DNA of 9,252 nt from Acidobacteriota bacterium (lineage in GTDB: Bacteria; Acidobacteriota; Blastocatellia; Pyrinomonadales; Pyrinomonadaceae): positions 1 to 9,252 of the forward strand of contig JAEZIT010000014.1 in the NCBI GenBank assembly GCA_023436495.1, written 5' to 3'. The position numbers and the translations under genes are program-made. The notes under the pieces are model-generated. The model made no database searches. It saw only the letters and a program-made list of their open reading frames with translations, and had not been told where the DNA came from. How positions within the stretch are numbered: the stretch's first letter is position 1; the number at the start of each line of letters is the position of its first letter. Of this stretch, positions 1-6,294 are shown piece after piece.

Positions 1-710
1 GGTGGAGCGAAGCGGAACCTGGGGCCGCTGGCCACACATCTGACAAGCCCGTGAAACGGGCGACAGAGTTTAGGCCTTACACCAGCGTCGACGACCTCCT
101 CACCCGCGTCCCGCAGATAAACAAAAAGGAGATCCGCGCGCTCAGCCTCGCCGGCGCGCTCAATTTCGGCAACACAGTCCATCGCCGCCAGGCTCTCTGG
201 GACTCCGAGCTCGCCATCCAGCCCAAAGGTGATCTATTCAAGTCAGCACCGGAAGTCGCATCGGCCGAGCCTCTGCACACCGCGCATGATTTCCTCGTCC
301 CCATGTCCGAATGGCAGCGCATGGAAACCGACCTGCTGACGACCGGCATCACGATCGGTAAACATCCGATGGCGTTTCTTCGCGAAGAGCTCAGCAAAGC
401 CGGCATTTTATCTGCGCGGCAGACCTTGAGCCTGAAACGACGCGATATCGTCCGCGTCGCAGGTTCCGTCATCGTCCGCCAACGCCCGAGCACCGCGAAG
501 GACGTTGTTTTTATCACGATGGAAGACGAGACCGGTTATTCGAATTTCCTGGTAATGCCGGACGTCTTCGCCCGCTTCCGCGCCACGATCATCGGCAGCA
601 ATTTTCTTATAATCAAAGGCATGGCCGAAAGCGACACGATGATAAAAGCCTTGTATTTCGAACCGATCAATGCTTTCATAGCAAAAATCGGATCTCATGA
701 TTTTCAGTAA
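1..710 (+). CDS. dnaE2: Error-prone DNA polymerase DnaE2 (ImuC), C-terminal part, cut by the left edge
   Basis: This is the C-terminal fifth of a DnaE2-type (ImuC) translesion polymerase, the catalytic partner of ImuB in damage-induced mutagenesis. The frame is open to the window edge (first full codon at 3), so the GTG at 51 is an internal Val and not the start; full-length members are about 1000-1100 residues. Counting from that Val: a helix-hairpin-helix stretch with HRRQALW at 44-50, then TGITIGKHPM at 98-107, then the OB-fold start VRVAGSVIVRQRPSTAK at 134-150 and MEDETG at 157-162. These are typical of DnaE2 rather than replicative DnaE. The end SHDFQ resembles the family's usual SRDFH tail. 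The catalytic palm and PHP domains lie outside the window. An SRAP gene follows 76 bases downstream, which fits an SOS-type neighbourhood. No LexA box was recognised. Family assignment is firm; the induction mode is inferred from the family. Confidence 0.93.
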   Translation, partial: WSEAEPGAAGHTSDKPVKRATEFRPYTSVDDLLTRVPQINKKEIRALSLAGALNFGNTVHRRQALWDSELAIQPKGDLFKSAPEVASAEPLHTAHDFLVPMSEWQRMETDLLTTGITIGKHPMAFLREELSKAGILSARQTLSLKRRDIVRVAGSVIVRQRPSTAKDVVFITMEDETGYSNFLVMPDVFARFRATIIGSNFLIIKGMAESDTMIKALYFEPINAFIAKIGSHDFQ

Positions 711-745
711 AAGACGGCCGCGAATTGCAAAAACGGCACCGATCC

Positions 746-777
746 AATTCGTGACATTCGTGTTCATTCGTGGCTAA
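746..777. repeat. Short CACGAAT-type intergenic repeat, three copies
   Basis: ATTCGTG occurs at 747-753, 756-762 and 766-772, spaced 9 and 10 bases, and the element ends in GGCTAA. Read on the minus strand it is TTAGCC followed by three CACGAAT units. From memory, similar TTAGCCACGAAT-type elements are scattered between genes of many environmental bacteria; I cannot count copies here. It fills about half of the dnaE2-SRAP spacer and lies close to the SRAP start codon. Its function is unknown. Confidence 0.6.
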
Positions 778-786
778 ATAGATCCT

Positions 787-1398
787 ATGTGCGGTCGAGC
801 ATCACAACGAGGGAAACGCGAGGATTTTCGGAATTACATCTATCATTTCGACCCGCCCGGCGATATCGACCGCGGCAACATCAAACCCACGCAGGAAGTC
901 CTGATCGTCGCCAATGACCGTGACGAGATCGAAACGGTCGAGGCGAATTGGTGGTGCCAGTATGACAACGCCAAGGAATTCAGCACGAAATACACGACCT
1001 TCAACGCCAATATCGAAAAGCTCGAAAAAAGTCCGCTGTGGCGAAATCTGCTCAAGCACAAACGCTGCGTGATGCCGGTGACCAGCTTTTACGAATGGCC
1101 CGAAAAGGGCAAGCCGCCGCTGGAGATCTATGCGAACGGCGGCCACCCGTTCGGCCTCGCGGGCCTTTGGTCCACCTGGTACGACAATGGCGAACCAAAA
1201 CGATCGTTCGCCGTGATCACGACTCAGGCGAACGATTTTATGAAGCAGTATCATCACGCGATGCCGGTCGTGCTGGAAAGCAAGGACCTGCAGAAGGCGT
1301 GGCTGCTCGAAGGCGGCATGGACATTCTGCGCGGTTTCGATTGCAGCCTCTATGGCGAACGGCTCGGCGACAAGATCGAAAAGGTCTATCCGGATTGA
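787..1398 (+). CDS. SRAP-family (YedK/HMCES) abasic-site-capping protein
   Basis: SRAP proteins form a covalent thiazolidine link between Cys2 and an abasic site in single-stranded DNA, shielding it from cleavage. The family is also called SOS response-associated peptidase because the initiator Met is removed to expose Cys2. The start at 787 is fixed by MCGR, which places Cys2 correctly, although no clear ribosome binding site precedes it. Other family residues are visible: Asn73 in FNAN, Glu103 in SFYEW and His156 in YHHAMPVVL, matching Asn75, Glu105 and His160 of E. coli YedK. The length of 203 residues is normal or slightly short. The usual WGLxPxW segment is replaced by a divergent NWWCQYDNAKEF stretch and the NARAET motif reads NANIEK, so this is a divergent subfamily. 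It follows dnaE2 on the same strand, a recurring pairing. Whether the two share a transcript is unclear because a repeat separates them. Confidence 0.93.
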   Translation: MCGRASQRGKREDFRNYIYHFDPPGDIDRGNIKPTQEVLIVANDRDEIETVEANWWCQYDNAKEFSTKYTTFNANIEKLEKSPLWRNLLKHKRCVMPVTSFYEWPEKGKPPLEIYANGGHPFGLAGLWSTWYDNGEPKRSFAVITTQANDFMKQYHHAMPVVLESKDLQKAWLLEGGMDILRGFDCSLYGERLGDKIEKVYPD

Positions 1399-1425
1399 CC
1401 CGGAAGGCCCGACTCCTGAAAAACC

Positions 1426-1454
1426 TTGACTTGCCGGCCGATTTGGCGTAAAAC
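1426..1454 (+). promoter_or_regulatory. Candidate sigma70-type promoter of the sdh operon
   Basis: TTGACT at 1426-1431 (5 of 6 to the -35 consensus) is followed after 17 bases by TAAAAC at 1449-1454 (4 of 6 to the -10 consensus). It lies between the SRAP stop and sdhC, the only gap upstream of the sdh genes, and predicts a start near 1461 with a leader of about 100 bases. Spacing is optimal but the -10 is imperfect, so this is a prediction from pattern only. Confidence 0.5.
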
Positions 1455-1456
1455 TC

Positions 1457-1475
1457 ATACCAGTTCTATCGGTAT
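1457..1475. promoter_or_regulatory. Inverted repeat over the predicted sdh transcription start (possible operator)
   Basis: ATACC at 1457-1461 and GGTAT at 1471-1475 are perfect inverted halves separated by 9 bases. The dyad begins three bases after the predicted -10 and covers the expected start point, a common place for repressor binding. The inner bases are not symmetric. No regulator is encoded in the window, so the binding protein is unknown and the dyad could be fortuitous. Confidence 0.3.
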
Positions 1476-1496
1476 CAAATCCTTTGTAATCAACAC

Positions 1497-1536
1497 GAAC
1501 GCATCCCTGCGTTCTAGCTGTGCGGCCTAGCGCCGC
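1497..1536 (+). other. Two small hairpins in the sdhC leader
   Basis: GAACGCA (1497-1503) and TGCGTTC (1508-1514) form a perfect 7-base-pair stem with a TCCC loop. GCGGC (1522-1526) and GCCGC (1532-1536) form a second 5-base-pair stem. They lie 11 to 50 bases ahead of the sdhC ribosome binding site. Neither has a following T-run, so they are not terminators. They could stabilise the leader or affect translation; no known riboswitch class was recognised. Confidence 0.35.
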
Positions 1537-1546
1537 GGTTTGACTT

Positions 1547-1553
1547 GGAGAGG
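1547..1553 (+). promoter_or_regulatory. Ribosome binding site that sets the sdhC start
   Basis: GGAGAGG lies 6 bases before the ATG at 1560. An alternative in-frame TTG at 1545 overlaps this site and would add only five residues, so the ATG is preferred. Confidence 0.75.
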
Positions 1554-1559
1554 ATCTCG

Positions 1560-2369
1560 ATGGCTTCGAATCTGGTTCATATCACGCGCCGCTCTGCCGG
1601 CGAGACCATGCGGAAGGACCTTTGGTGGGTTTCGCCGCTGGTTACCTTTCTGGTCTTTTCCGCCTTTATCGTCTATTCGACCTGGGCTGCTTTCCAGGGC
1701 GAACATTATGCATTCGGCCCATACTTGTCGCCGATGTATTCGCCGCTGATCTGGGACGCGGCCGGCCAGGCCAGTTCGGGCCATTCGTGGCTCGGGGCGT
1801 GGCCGTCGTGGCTGCCGGCGTATTTATTGGTACAGCCGATCACTCCGGCGGTGCTTATCCTTTGGGCGCCCGGTGGTTTTCGATTTACCTGCTATTACTA
1901 TCGCGGAGCCTACTACAAAGCCTTCTGGGCAGACCCGCCCGCGTGCGCCGTTGGCGAACCGCGCCACGGCTACCGGGGCGAACGCAAATTTCCGCTCATA
2001 CTGCAGAATGTACACCGGTATTTTATGTATCTCGCACTGGTGTTCATAGCCGTCCTGACCTATGACGCCATCGCCGCTACGCAGTTCTCAGACGGTTTCG
2101 GCATCGGCGTCGGGACGGTCGTGCTGACGATAAACGTGATCCTCCTTGCCGGCTACACGTTCGGCTGCCACAGCCTGCGGCATTTTGTGGGCGGCGGCTG
2201 CGACGTATTGAGCGATAAGCCGGTGCGGCACTCGTTATGGAAATTCGTCACCCGGCTGAACGTGCGGCATAGGCAGTTCGCTTGGCTCAGCCTGTTTTGG
2301 GTTGCGTTCTCGGACATTTACGTGAGGCTGTGCTCGATGGGTATTTGGACAGATTATAGGATCTTGTAG
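1560..2369 (+). CDS. sdhC: Succinate dehydrogenase membrane anchor/cytochrome b-like subunit (Sdh1 type)
   Basis: This is the membrane subunit of a respiratory succinate:quinone oxidoreductase. It should anchor SdhAB to the inner membrane and pass electrons to quinone. The 269-residue protein shows about five hydrophobic helices, near residues 23-45, 84-104, 150-172, 182-200 and 239-258. It resembles the single large anchor of mycobacterial Sdh1 (Rv0249c-like, about 273 residues), not the paired SdhC/SdhD of E. coli. Conserved-looking stretches are WAPGGFRFTCYYYR (102-115), DPPACAVGEPR (125-135), LQNVHRYF (148-155) and GYTFGCHSLRH (198-208). Their Cys and His residues (C111, C129, H152, C203, H204, H208) are candidate ligands for a heme or, as reported for mycobacterial Sdh1, a membrane-embedded Rieske-type cluster. 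That cofactor role is inferred. The start is set by GGAGAGG at 1547. A small membrane gene follows after 3 bases, then sdhA and sdhB, so co-transcription is likely. Confidence 0.85.
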   Translation: MASNLVHITRRSAGETMRKDLWWVSPLVTFLVFSAFIVYSTWAAFQGEHYAFGPYLSPMYSPLIWDAAGQASSGHSWLGAWPSWLPAYLLVQPITPAVLILWAPGGFRFTCYYYRGAYYKAFWADPPACAVGEPRHGYRGERKFPLILQNVHRYFMYLALVFIAVLTYDAIAATQFSDGFGIGVGTVVLTINVILLAGYTFGCHSLRHFVGGGCDVLSDKPVRHSLWKFVTRLNVRHRQFAWLSLFWVAFSDIYVRLCSMGIWTDYRIL

Positions 2370-2637
2370 TTAATGAGACAAAGCGCCATAATTTGGAAAT
2401 TCTTCGCCGCGCTTCCCGCGTTCATATTTTGGTTTTGGTACTTTCAACCTCTTCGCATCGATGGTAGCGAAAATTGGCTCAGGTTTGCGGTACTGCTGCT
2501 AGCAACTCTCCTCAGCGCCTTACTGTTTTTAGTAAGTTTGATTCAGGCATTTCGGGTGCGAACAGGAGTATGGTGGTGGTTAATTGCCGCCCTCAATTTT
2601 TCTGTAATTGCGATGTTTTTCTTCAATTGAGTTAATG
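2368..2637. repeat. 8-base direct repeats flanking the small membrane gene
   Basis: AGTTAATG occurs at 2368-2375, joining the sdhC stop to the small gene's ATG. It occurs again at 2630-2637, joining the small gene's stop to the sdhA ATG. The copies bracket exactly one AT-rich gene. Removing one copy and the gene would leave sdhC directly followed by sdhA with a 3-base gap. This looks like a duplication made at insertion, although start and stop codons make part of the match less surprising. Confidence 0.45.
2373..2630 (+). CDS. Small membrane protein of unknown function inside the sdh operon
   Basis: I do not recognise this 85-residue protein. It is mostly hydrophobic, with three probable membrane helices near residues 6-24, 37-59 and 67-84, joined by short polar loops (PLRIDGSEN at 26-34, RVRTG at 61-65). 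It is rich in Trp and Phe (IFWFWYF at 18-24, VWWWL at 66-70). The ATG at 2373 lies 3 bases after the sdhC stop, and the stop lies 4 bases before the sdhA ATG. The ribosome binding site is weak (AGGA at 2358-2361). Its position between anchor and flavoprotein genes would suit an accessory subunit or assembly factor of the complex, but only context supports that. Its GC content is about 44% by my count, well below its neighbours. Together with the flanking 8-base repeats this suggests later acquisition or weak constraint. It could also be a passenger gene with no link to respiration. Confidence 0.6.
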   Translation: MRQSAIIWKFFAALPAFIFWFWYFQPLRIDGSENWLRFAVLLLATLLSALLFLVSLIQAFRVRTGVWWWLIAALNFSVIAMFFFN

Positions 2638-4452
2638 GGTTCAAGCGAATACACAACATTCGAACACGACGTTCTCGTCATCGGTGCCGGCGGTGCGGGT
2701 TTGCGGGCGGCGATCGAGGCTTCGGCGGCGGGCGTTTCCGTGGGGCTCGTGTGCAAATCCCTGCTCGGGAAAGCGCATACCGTTATGGCCGAAGGCGGAA
2801 TGGCGGCGGCGATGGGAAACGTCGATGATCGCGATAACTGGCGCGTGCATTTTGCTGACACGATGCGCGGCGGCCAATACGTGAATAATTGGCGAATGGC
2901 GGAAATTCACGCCAAGGAAGCCCCCGATCGCGTCCGCGAGCTCGAAGCCTGGGGCGCCGTTTTCGACCGCACAAAAGACGGCCGCATTTTGCAGCGAAAT
3001 TTCGGCGGGCATCGCTATCCGCGGCTCGCGCACGTCGGCGACCGCACGGGGCTCGAACTTATCCGCACGCTGCAGGACCACGGCATCCATCAGGGCATTC
3101 AGGTCTACATGGAAGTGACCGTGATCTCGCTGCTCAAGGACGGCGACCGCGTTGTTGGCTGTTTTGCCTACGAGCGCGAACATGGCCGTTTCCGCGTTTT
3201 CAAGGCCAAGGCCGTCATTCTCGCGACCGGCGGCGTCGGGCGTGCGTACAAGATCACCAGCAACAGTTGGGAAGGCACCGGCGACGGCCATACGCTTGCA
3301 TACGATGCCGGAGCCGAACTGATCGACATGGAGTTCATCCAGTTCCACCCGACCGGTATGGTCTGGCCGCCGAGCGTCCGCGGCATTCTCGTCACGGAAG
3401 GCGTCCGCGGCGAAGGCGGCATCCTGACCAATAACGAAGGCCGGCGGTTTATGTTCGACGACATCCCCGACAATTATAAAAGCCAGACGGCCGACAACCC
3501 CGAAGAAGGCTGGCGATACACGCAGGGCGACAAGGAAGCCCGCAGGCCGCCCGAACTGCTCACCCGCGACCACGTCGCCCGCTGCATTATGCGTGAAGTA
3601 AAGGCCGGCCGCGGCAGCCCGCACGGCGGGGTTTTCCTGGACATCGCTTGGATCAAGGAAAAGCTGCCGAACGCAGCCGAGCATATCAAGAAAAAGCTGC
3701 CGAGCATGTACCATCAGTTCAAACAGCTCGCCGATCTCGACATCACGACGACGCCGATGGAGGTTGGCCCGACGACGCATTACATCATGGGCGGCATCCG
3801 CGTAGATGCCGAAACGCAGATGTCCACCGTACCCGGCCTGTTCGCGGCGGGCGAATGCGCGGCCGGCATTAACGGCGCGAACCGCCTCGGCGGCAATTCA
3901 CTTTCCGACCTGATCGTTTTCGGCAAGCGCGCCGGCGAATATGCCGCGGAATTCGCGAAACAGAACGGCGCCGCGTCCGTCGATCCGGCACAGGTCGACA
4001 ACACTGCAGAACGAGCGCTCGCACCATTCGAACGGCACGGAGGCGAAAATCCATTCGCGATCCAGCACGATCTTCAGGACATGATGCAGAACCTTGTTGG
4101 CATAGTCCGCACCGAAAGCGAGATGGCCGACGCCCTCGACGGCATCGCAAACCTCCGCCAACGCGCCGAAAATGTGTTCGTTCCCGGAAATATCGATTTC
4201 AATCCCGGCTGGCATACCGCCCTGGACCTTCATAACTTGCTGACGGTCTCCGAGGCGATAACCCGTGCGGCGATCGAACGAAAGGAAAGCCGCGGCGGCC
4301 AATACCGCGAAGATTTTCCCGAAAAAGACCCGGAATTCGGCAAGGTGAATATCGCGTTAAAACGAACCGCTGATGGCTCGATGAACATTGCCCGCGTGCC
4401 GATCCCGGAAATGCCGGACGAATTGAAGCAGGTGATCGCGGAGATGGGCTGA
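2635..4452 (+). CDS. sdhA: Succinate dehydrogenase flavoprotein subunit
   Basis: SdhA oxidises succinate to fumarate in the citric acid cycle and passes electrons via FAD to SdhB. From the ATG at 2635 the protein has 605 residues. Visible motifs, in order: FAD-binding GAGGAG (17-22); His48 in KAHTVMAEGG, the usual site of covalent FAD attachment; the capping and substrate region HPTGM (238-242) with TEGVRGEGG (254-262); Arg311 in RDHVARCIMRE, matching the proton-shuttling Arg of the family; His382 in HYIMGG; and GECAAGINGANRLGGNSL (406-423) with substrate-binding Arg417. All key residues are present, so the enzyme should be active. A TTG at 2608 in frame would overlap the preceding gene and add nine residues that do not fit the family, so ATG 2635 is preferred. 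No strong ribosome binding site is visible; translation may be coupled to the upstream stop 4 bases away. sdhB starts 6 bases after its stop. Confidence 0.97.
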   Translation: MGSSEYTTFEHDVLVIGAGGAGLRAAIEASAAGVSVGLVCKSLLGKAHTVMAEGGMAAAMGNVDDRDNWRVHFADTMRGGQYVNNWRMAEIHAKEAPDRVRELEAWGAVFDRTKDGRILQRNFGGHRYPRLAHVGDRTGLELIRTLQDHGIHQGIQVYMEVTVISLLKDGDRVVGCFAYEREHGRFRVFKAKAVILATGGVGRAYKITSNSWEGTGDGHTLAYDAGAELIDMEFIQFHPTGMVWPPSVRGILVTEGVRGEGGILTNNEGRRFMFDDIPDNYKSQTADNPEEGWRYTQGDKEARRPPELLTRDHVARCIMREVKAGRGSPHGGVFLDIAWIKEKLPNAAEHIKKKLPSMYHQFKQLADLDITTTPMEVGPTTHYIMGGIRVDAETQMSTVPGLFAAGECAAGINGANRLGGNSLSDLIVFGKRAGEYAAEFAKQNGAASVDPAQVDNTAERALAPFERHGGENPFAIQHDLQDMMQNLVGIVRTESEMADALDGIANLRQRAENVFVPGNIDFNPGWHTALDLHNLLTVSEAITRAAIERKESRGGQYREDFPEKDPEFGKVNIALKRTADGSMNIARVPIPEMPDELKQVIAEMG

Positions 4453-4458
4453 AACAAT

Positions 4459-5202
4459 ATGAAAACGGCCGTATTCAGGATTAGACGCGGAGGCCGCACC
4501 GGCGGCGAGATGATCGATTATACGACCAGCATCTCCGAAGGCATGGTCGTGCTCGATGCGGTGCTCCAGATACAGGGCGAGCAGGCGCCGGACCTCGCCT
4601 GCCGCTGGAACTGTAAGGCCGGCAAATGCGGCTCGTGCTCGGCGGAGATCAACGGCAAACCCAAATTAATGTGCATGACGCGTTTGAACACGCTGCCGGT
4701 CGACCAGCCGATCACCGTCGAACCAATGCGTGCGTTCCCGCCGATCAAGGACCTTATCACCGACGTCTCCTGGAATTACGAGGTCAAGAAGCGCATAAAG
4801 AAATTCAAACCGCGGCCGCCCGATGCCGAAGACGGCACTTGGCGAATGCAGCAGGAAGACATCGACCGCGTCCAGGAATTTCGCAAATGTATCGAATGCT
4901 ATCTCTGCCAGGATGTATGCCACGTGCTCCGCGATCACGAAAAGCACGCCGAATTCATCGGCCCGCGTTTTCTAGTTTACACGGCAGCGCTGGAAATGCA
5001 CCCGCTCGATACTGAAGACCGGGTCGAGAACCTTAAGGAACTGTTCGGCATCGGCTACTGCAACATCACGAAATGCTGTACAAAGGTATGCCCGGAAGAG
5101 ATAAAGATCACCGACAACGCGATCATTCCGCTGAAAGAGCGGGTCGCGGACGAATTTTATGATCCGCTGAAACGCTTTGTAAAATTGTTCAGACGAAAAT
5201 AG
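4459..5202 (+). CDS. sdhB: Succinate dehydrogenase iron-sulfur subunit
   Basis: SdhB carries electrons from the SdhA flavin to the membrane quinone site through three clusters. The 247-residue protein has an N-terminal ferredoxin domain with Cys52, Cys57, Cys60 and Cys72 for the [2Fe-2S] cluster. The C-terminal domain has C144-IE-C147-YL-C150-QDV-C154 and C201-NITKC-C207-TKV-C211-P. By comparison with E. coli SdhB, Cys144, 147, 150 and 211 bind [4Fe-4S], and Cys154, 201 and 207 bind [3Fe-4S]. Extra cysteines at 48 and 206 sit beside ligands but are not needed. The ligand set is that of succinate dehydrogenase or fumarate reductase B subunits; the neighbouring anchor gene favours the dehydrogenase. 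Length matches mycobacterial Sdh1 SdhB (about 248). It lies 6 bases after sdhA, clearly in one operon. Confidence 0.96.
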   Translation: MKTAVFRIRRGGRTGGEMIDYTTSISEGMVVLDAVLQIQGEQAPDLACRWNCKAGKCGSCSAEINGKPKLMCMTRLNTLPVDQPITVEPMRAFPPIKDLITDVSWNYEVKKRIKKFKPRPPDAEDGTWRMQQEDIDRVQEFRKCIECYLCQDVCHVLRDHEKHAEFIGPRFLVYTAALEMHPLDTEDRVENLKELFGIGYCNITKCCTKVCPEEIKITDNAIIPLKERVADEFYDPLKRFVKLFRRK

Positions 5203-5235
5203 CCGCCGCGATTTTGCGTGCACCAAACAAAAGCC

Positions 5236-5715
5236 ATGATCGACACAAAACCCCTTTCGCCGGAAGCCGTTCCCGCCGCCCTTGAAAAAGCAAGGCATTA
5301 CCGCTTGTTGAATGAACCCGGTGCAGCCGAAAGCATCTGTCTCGACGTTCTGAATGTCGAACCCGACAATCAGGACGCGCTGGCGACGCTGGTCCTCGCC
5401 ATGAGCGACCGCTTTGCCCGTGATTTCGTTATTGGCGACAACCGCATTCAGGATTACCTCTCAAAGATCACCGGCGAATACGAACGCGCCTATTACACAG
5501 GCATAACATACGAACGCCGGGCGAAAGCGGTGCTGGAAAAAGGCGGGCTGAACGCTTACGAGCTTTGCCGTCAGGCGATGGATTGGTTTGAAAAAGCCGA
5601 ATCGATGCGGCCCGCCGGAAACGACGACGCGATACTTCGCTGGAACCAGTGCGCCAGGATCATCAATGCTAACCAGCTGACACCGCGCGATATGGACAGC
5701 GACTTTCTCGAATAG
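5236..5715 (+). CDS. Small TPR-like protein downstream of sdhB
   Basis: The 159-residue protein has no signal peptide and is predicted to be a soluble helical protein of the tetratricopeptide-repeat type. A first TPR-like helix pair spans about residues 12-56 (AALEKARHYRLL, then ICLDVLNVEPDNQDAL). A second spans about 107-144, with WFEKAESMRPAGNDDAILRWN at its core. EYERAYYTGITYERRAKA (81-98) lies between them. From memory, similar proteins of about 160 residues annotated only as TPR proteins occur in several environmental phyla; no function is known to me. It starts 33 bases after sdhB on the same strand, so it is probably in the sdh transcript and may help assembly or stability of the complex, which is inference. 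An in-frame GTG at 5218 would add six residues; neither start has a good ribosome binding site. No terminator was seen after its stop. Confidence 0.75.
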   Translation: MIDTKPLSPEAVPAALEKARHYRLLNEPGAAESICLDVLNVEPDNQDALATLVLAMSDRFARDFVIGDNRIQDYLSKITGEYERAYYTGITYERRAKAVLEKGGLNAYELCRQAMDWFEKAESMRPAGNDDAILRWNQCARIINANQLTPRDMDSDFLE

Positions 5716-5742
5716 CGCGTGCCGGCCGCGGGAATAATTAGC

Positions 5743-5770
5743 TTGTTTTTGCGCATCGCTATGATAATAT
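5743..5770 (+). promoter_or_regulatory. Weak candidate promoter for the yegP-like gene
   Basis: TTGTTT at 5743-5748 is followed after 16 bases by TAATAT at 5765-5770, inside an AT-rich stretch that also contains TATGAT (5760) and GATAAT (5763). The exact -10 cannot be chosen by eye. The AT-rich block in an otherwise GC-rich region, about 60 bases before a strong ribosome binding site, makes a promoter here plausible. Confidence 0.35.
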
Positions 5771-5830
5771 TCATTTGGTTTTAGTCGCTTAAACGCAAGC
5801 AATTCTACTACTTCCGACAAGGAGAAATTT

Positions 5831-6160
5831 ATGCCAGGTAAATTTGTGCTCAAGACCGCAAAGAACGGCAAGTTTCATTTCAGCCTCAAGGCCACGAACG
5901 GCCAGATCATTCTTTCCAGCGAAATGTACGAAACGCGCAAGGCCGCCGAGAACGGTATCGCTTCCGTCAAGAAGAATGCCGGGAACGACGGTCGTTTCGA
6001 GAGAAAGATCTCGAACAAAGGCGAGAATTATTTCAACCTCAAGGCCGCCAACGGCGAGGTCATCGGTAAAAGCGAGATGTACGCGTCCAAGCGCGGCATG
6101 GAAAACGGTATAAGTTCCGTCCAGCGCAACGCTCCCGATGCTCCGGTCGCCGATGCGTGA
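5831..6160 (+). CDS. YegP/DUF1508 (UPF0339) family protein with two tandem repeats
   Basis: This 109-residue protein matches the size and layout of E. coli YegP (about 110 residues), a small soluble two-repeat protein of unknown biochemical role. The repeats are residues 4-50 and 55-101. They align through F-LKA-NG-(I/V)I--SEMY---(K/R)--ENGI-SV-(K/R)NA: SLKATNGQIILSSEMY in the first and NLKAANGEVIGKSEMY in the second. A strong ribosome binding site, AAGGAG at 5819-5824, lies 6 bases before the ATG and suggests high expression. The last eight residues are a Pro/Ala/Asp tail outside the repeats. A Rho-independent terminator about 50 bases downstream suggests a single-gene transcript. The family assignment is clear; the function is not known and none is proposed. 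Confidence 0.92.
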   Translation: MPGKFVLKTAKNGKFHFSLKATNGQIILSSEMYETRKAAENGIASVKKNAGNDGRFERKISNKGENYFNLKAANGEVIGKSEMYASKRGMENGISSVQRNAPDAPVADA

Positions 6161-6210
6161 TATCGAAACAGGCGCCGGCATTAGCAATCGCGCCGATATA
6201 ATTTTAAAAT

Positions 6211-6240
6211 AAGCCCAGGCGTTTACAGCCCGGGCTTTTA
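6211..6240 (+). terminator. Rho-independent terminator after the yegP-like gene
   Basis: AAGCCCAGGC (6211-6220) pairs with GCCCGGGCTT (6228-6237), a 10-base stem with one A-C mismatch and a GTTTACA loop, running into TTTT (6236-6239) and AT-rich sequence. A-rich bases before the stem could let it act weakly on the other strand too, but there is no minus-strand gene nearby. It separates the yegP-like gene from the NamZ-like gene. Confidence 0.85.
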
Positions 6241-6294
6241 ATATTCCCGCCGCCGGTTTTCGGCGAAGATCTTACATCGTTTCAATAAGCAATA

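Noticed and set aside
711..786. LexA/SOS box before the SRAP gene
   Set aside because: I looked for GAAC-N-GTTC and CTG-N10-CAG type sites and saw none; the spacer is mostly the CACGAAT-type repeat.
2641..3780. Long open frame of 379 codons on the minus strand
   Set aside because: It lies wholly inside sdhA, has the low-complexity composition of an antisense shadow in GC-rich DNA and shows no known motif.
5716..5735. Terminator after the TPR gene
   Set aside because: The GC-rich stretch has only a short 4-base pairing (CGCG) and no T-run after it.
6197..6202. Perfect TATAAT as a promoter for the NamZ-like gene
   Set aside because: It has no -35 partner at proper spacing and lies just upstream of a strong terminator that would stop the transcript.
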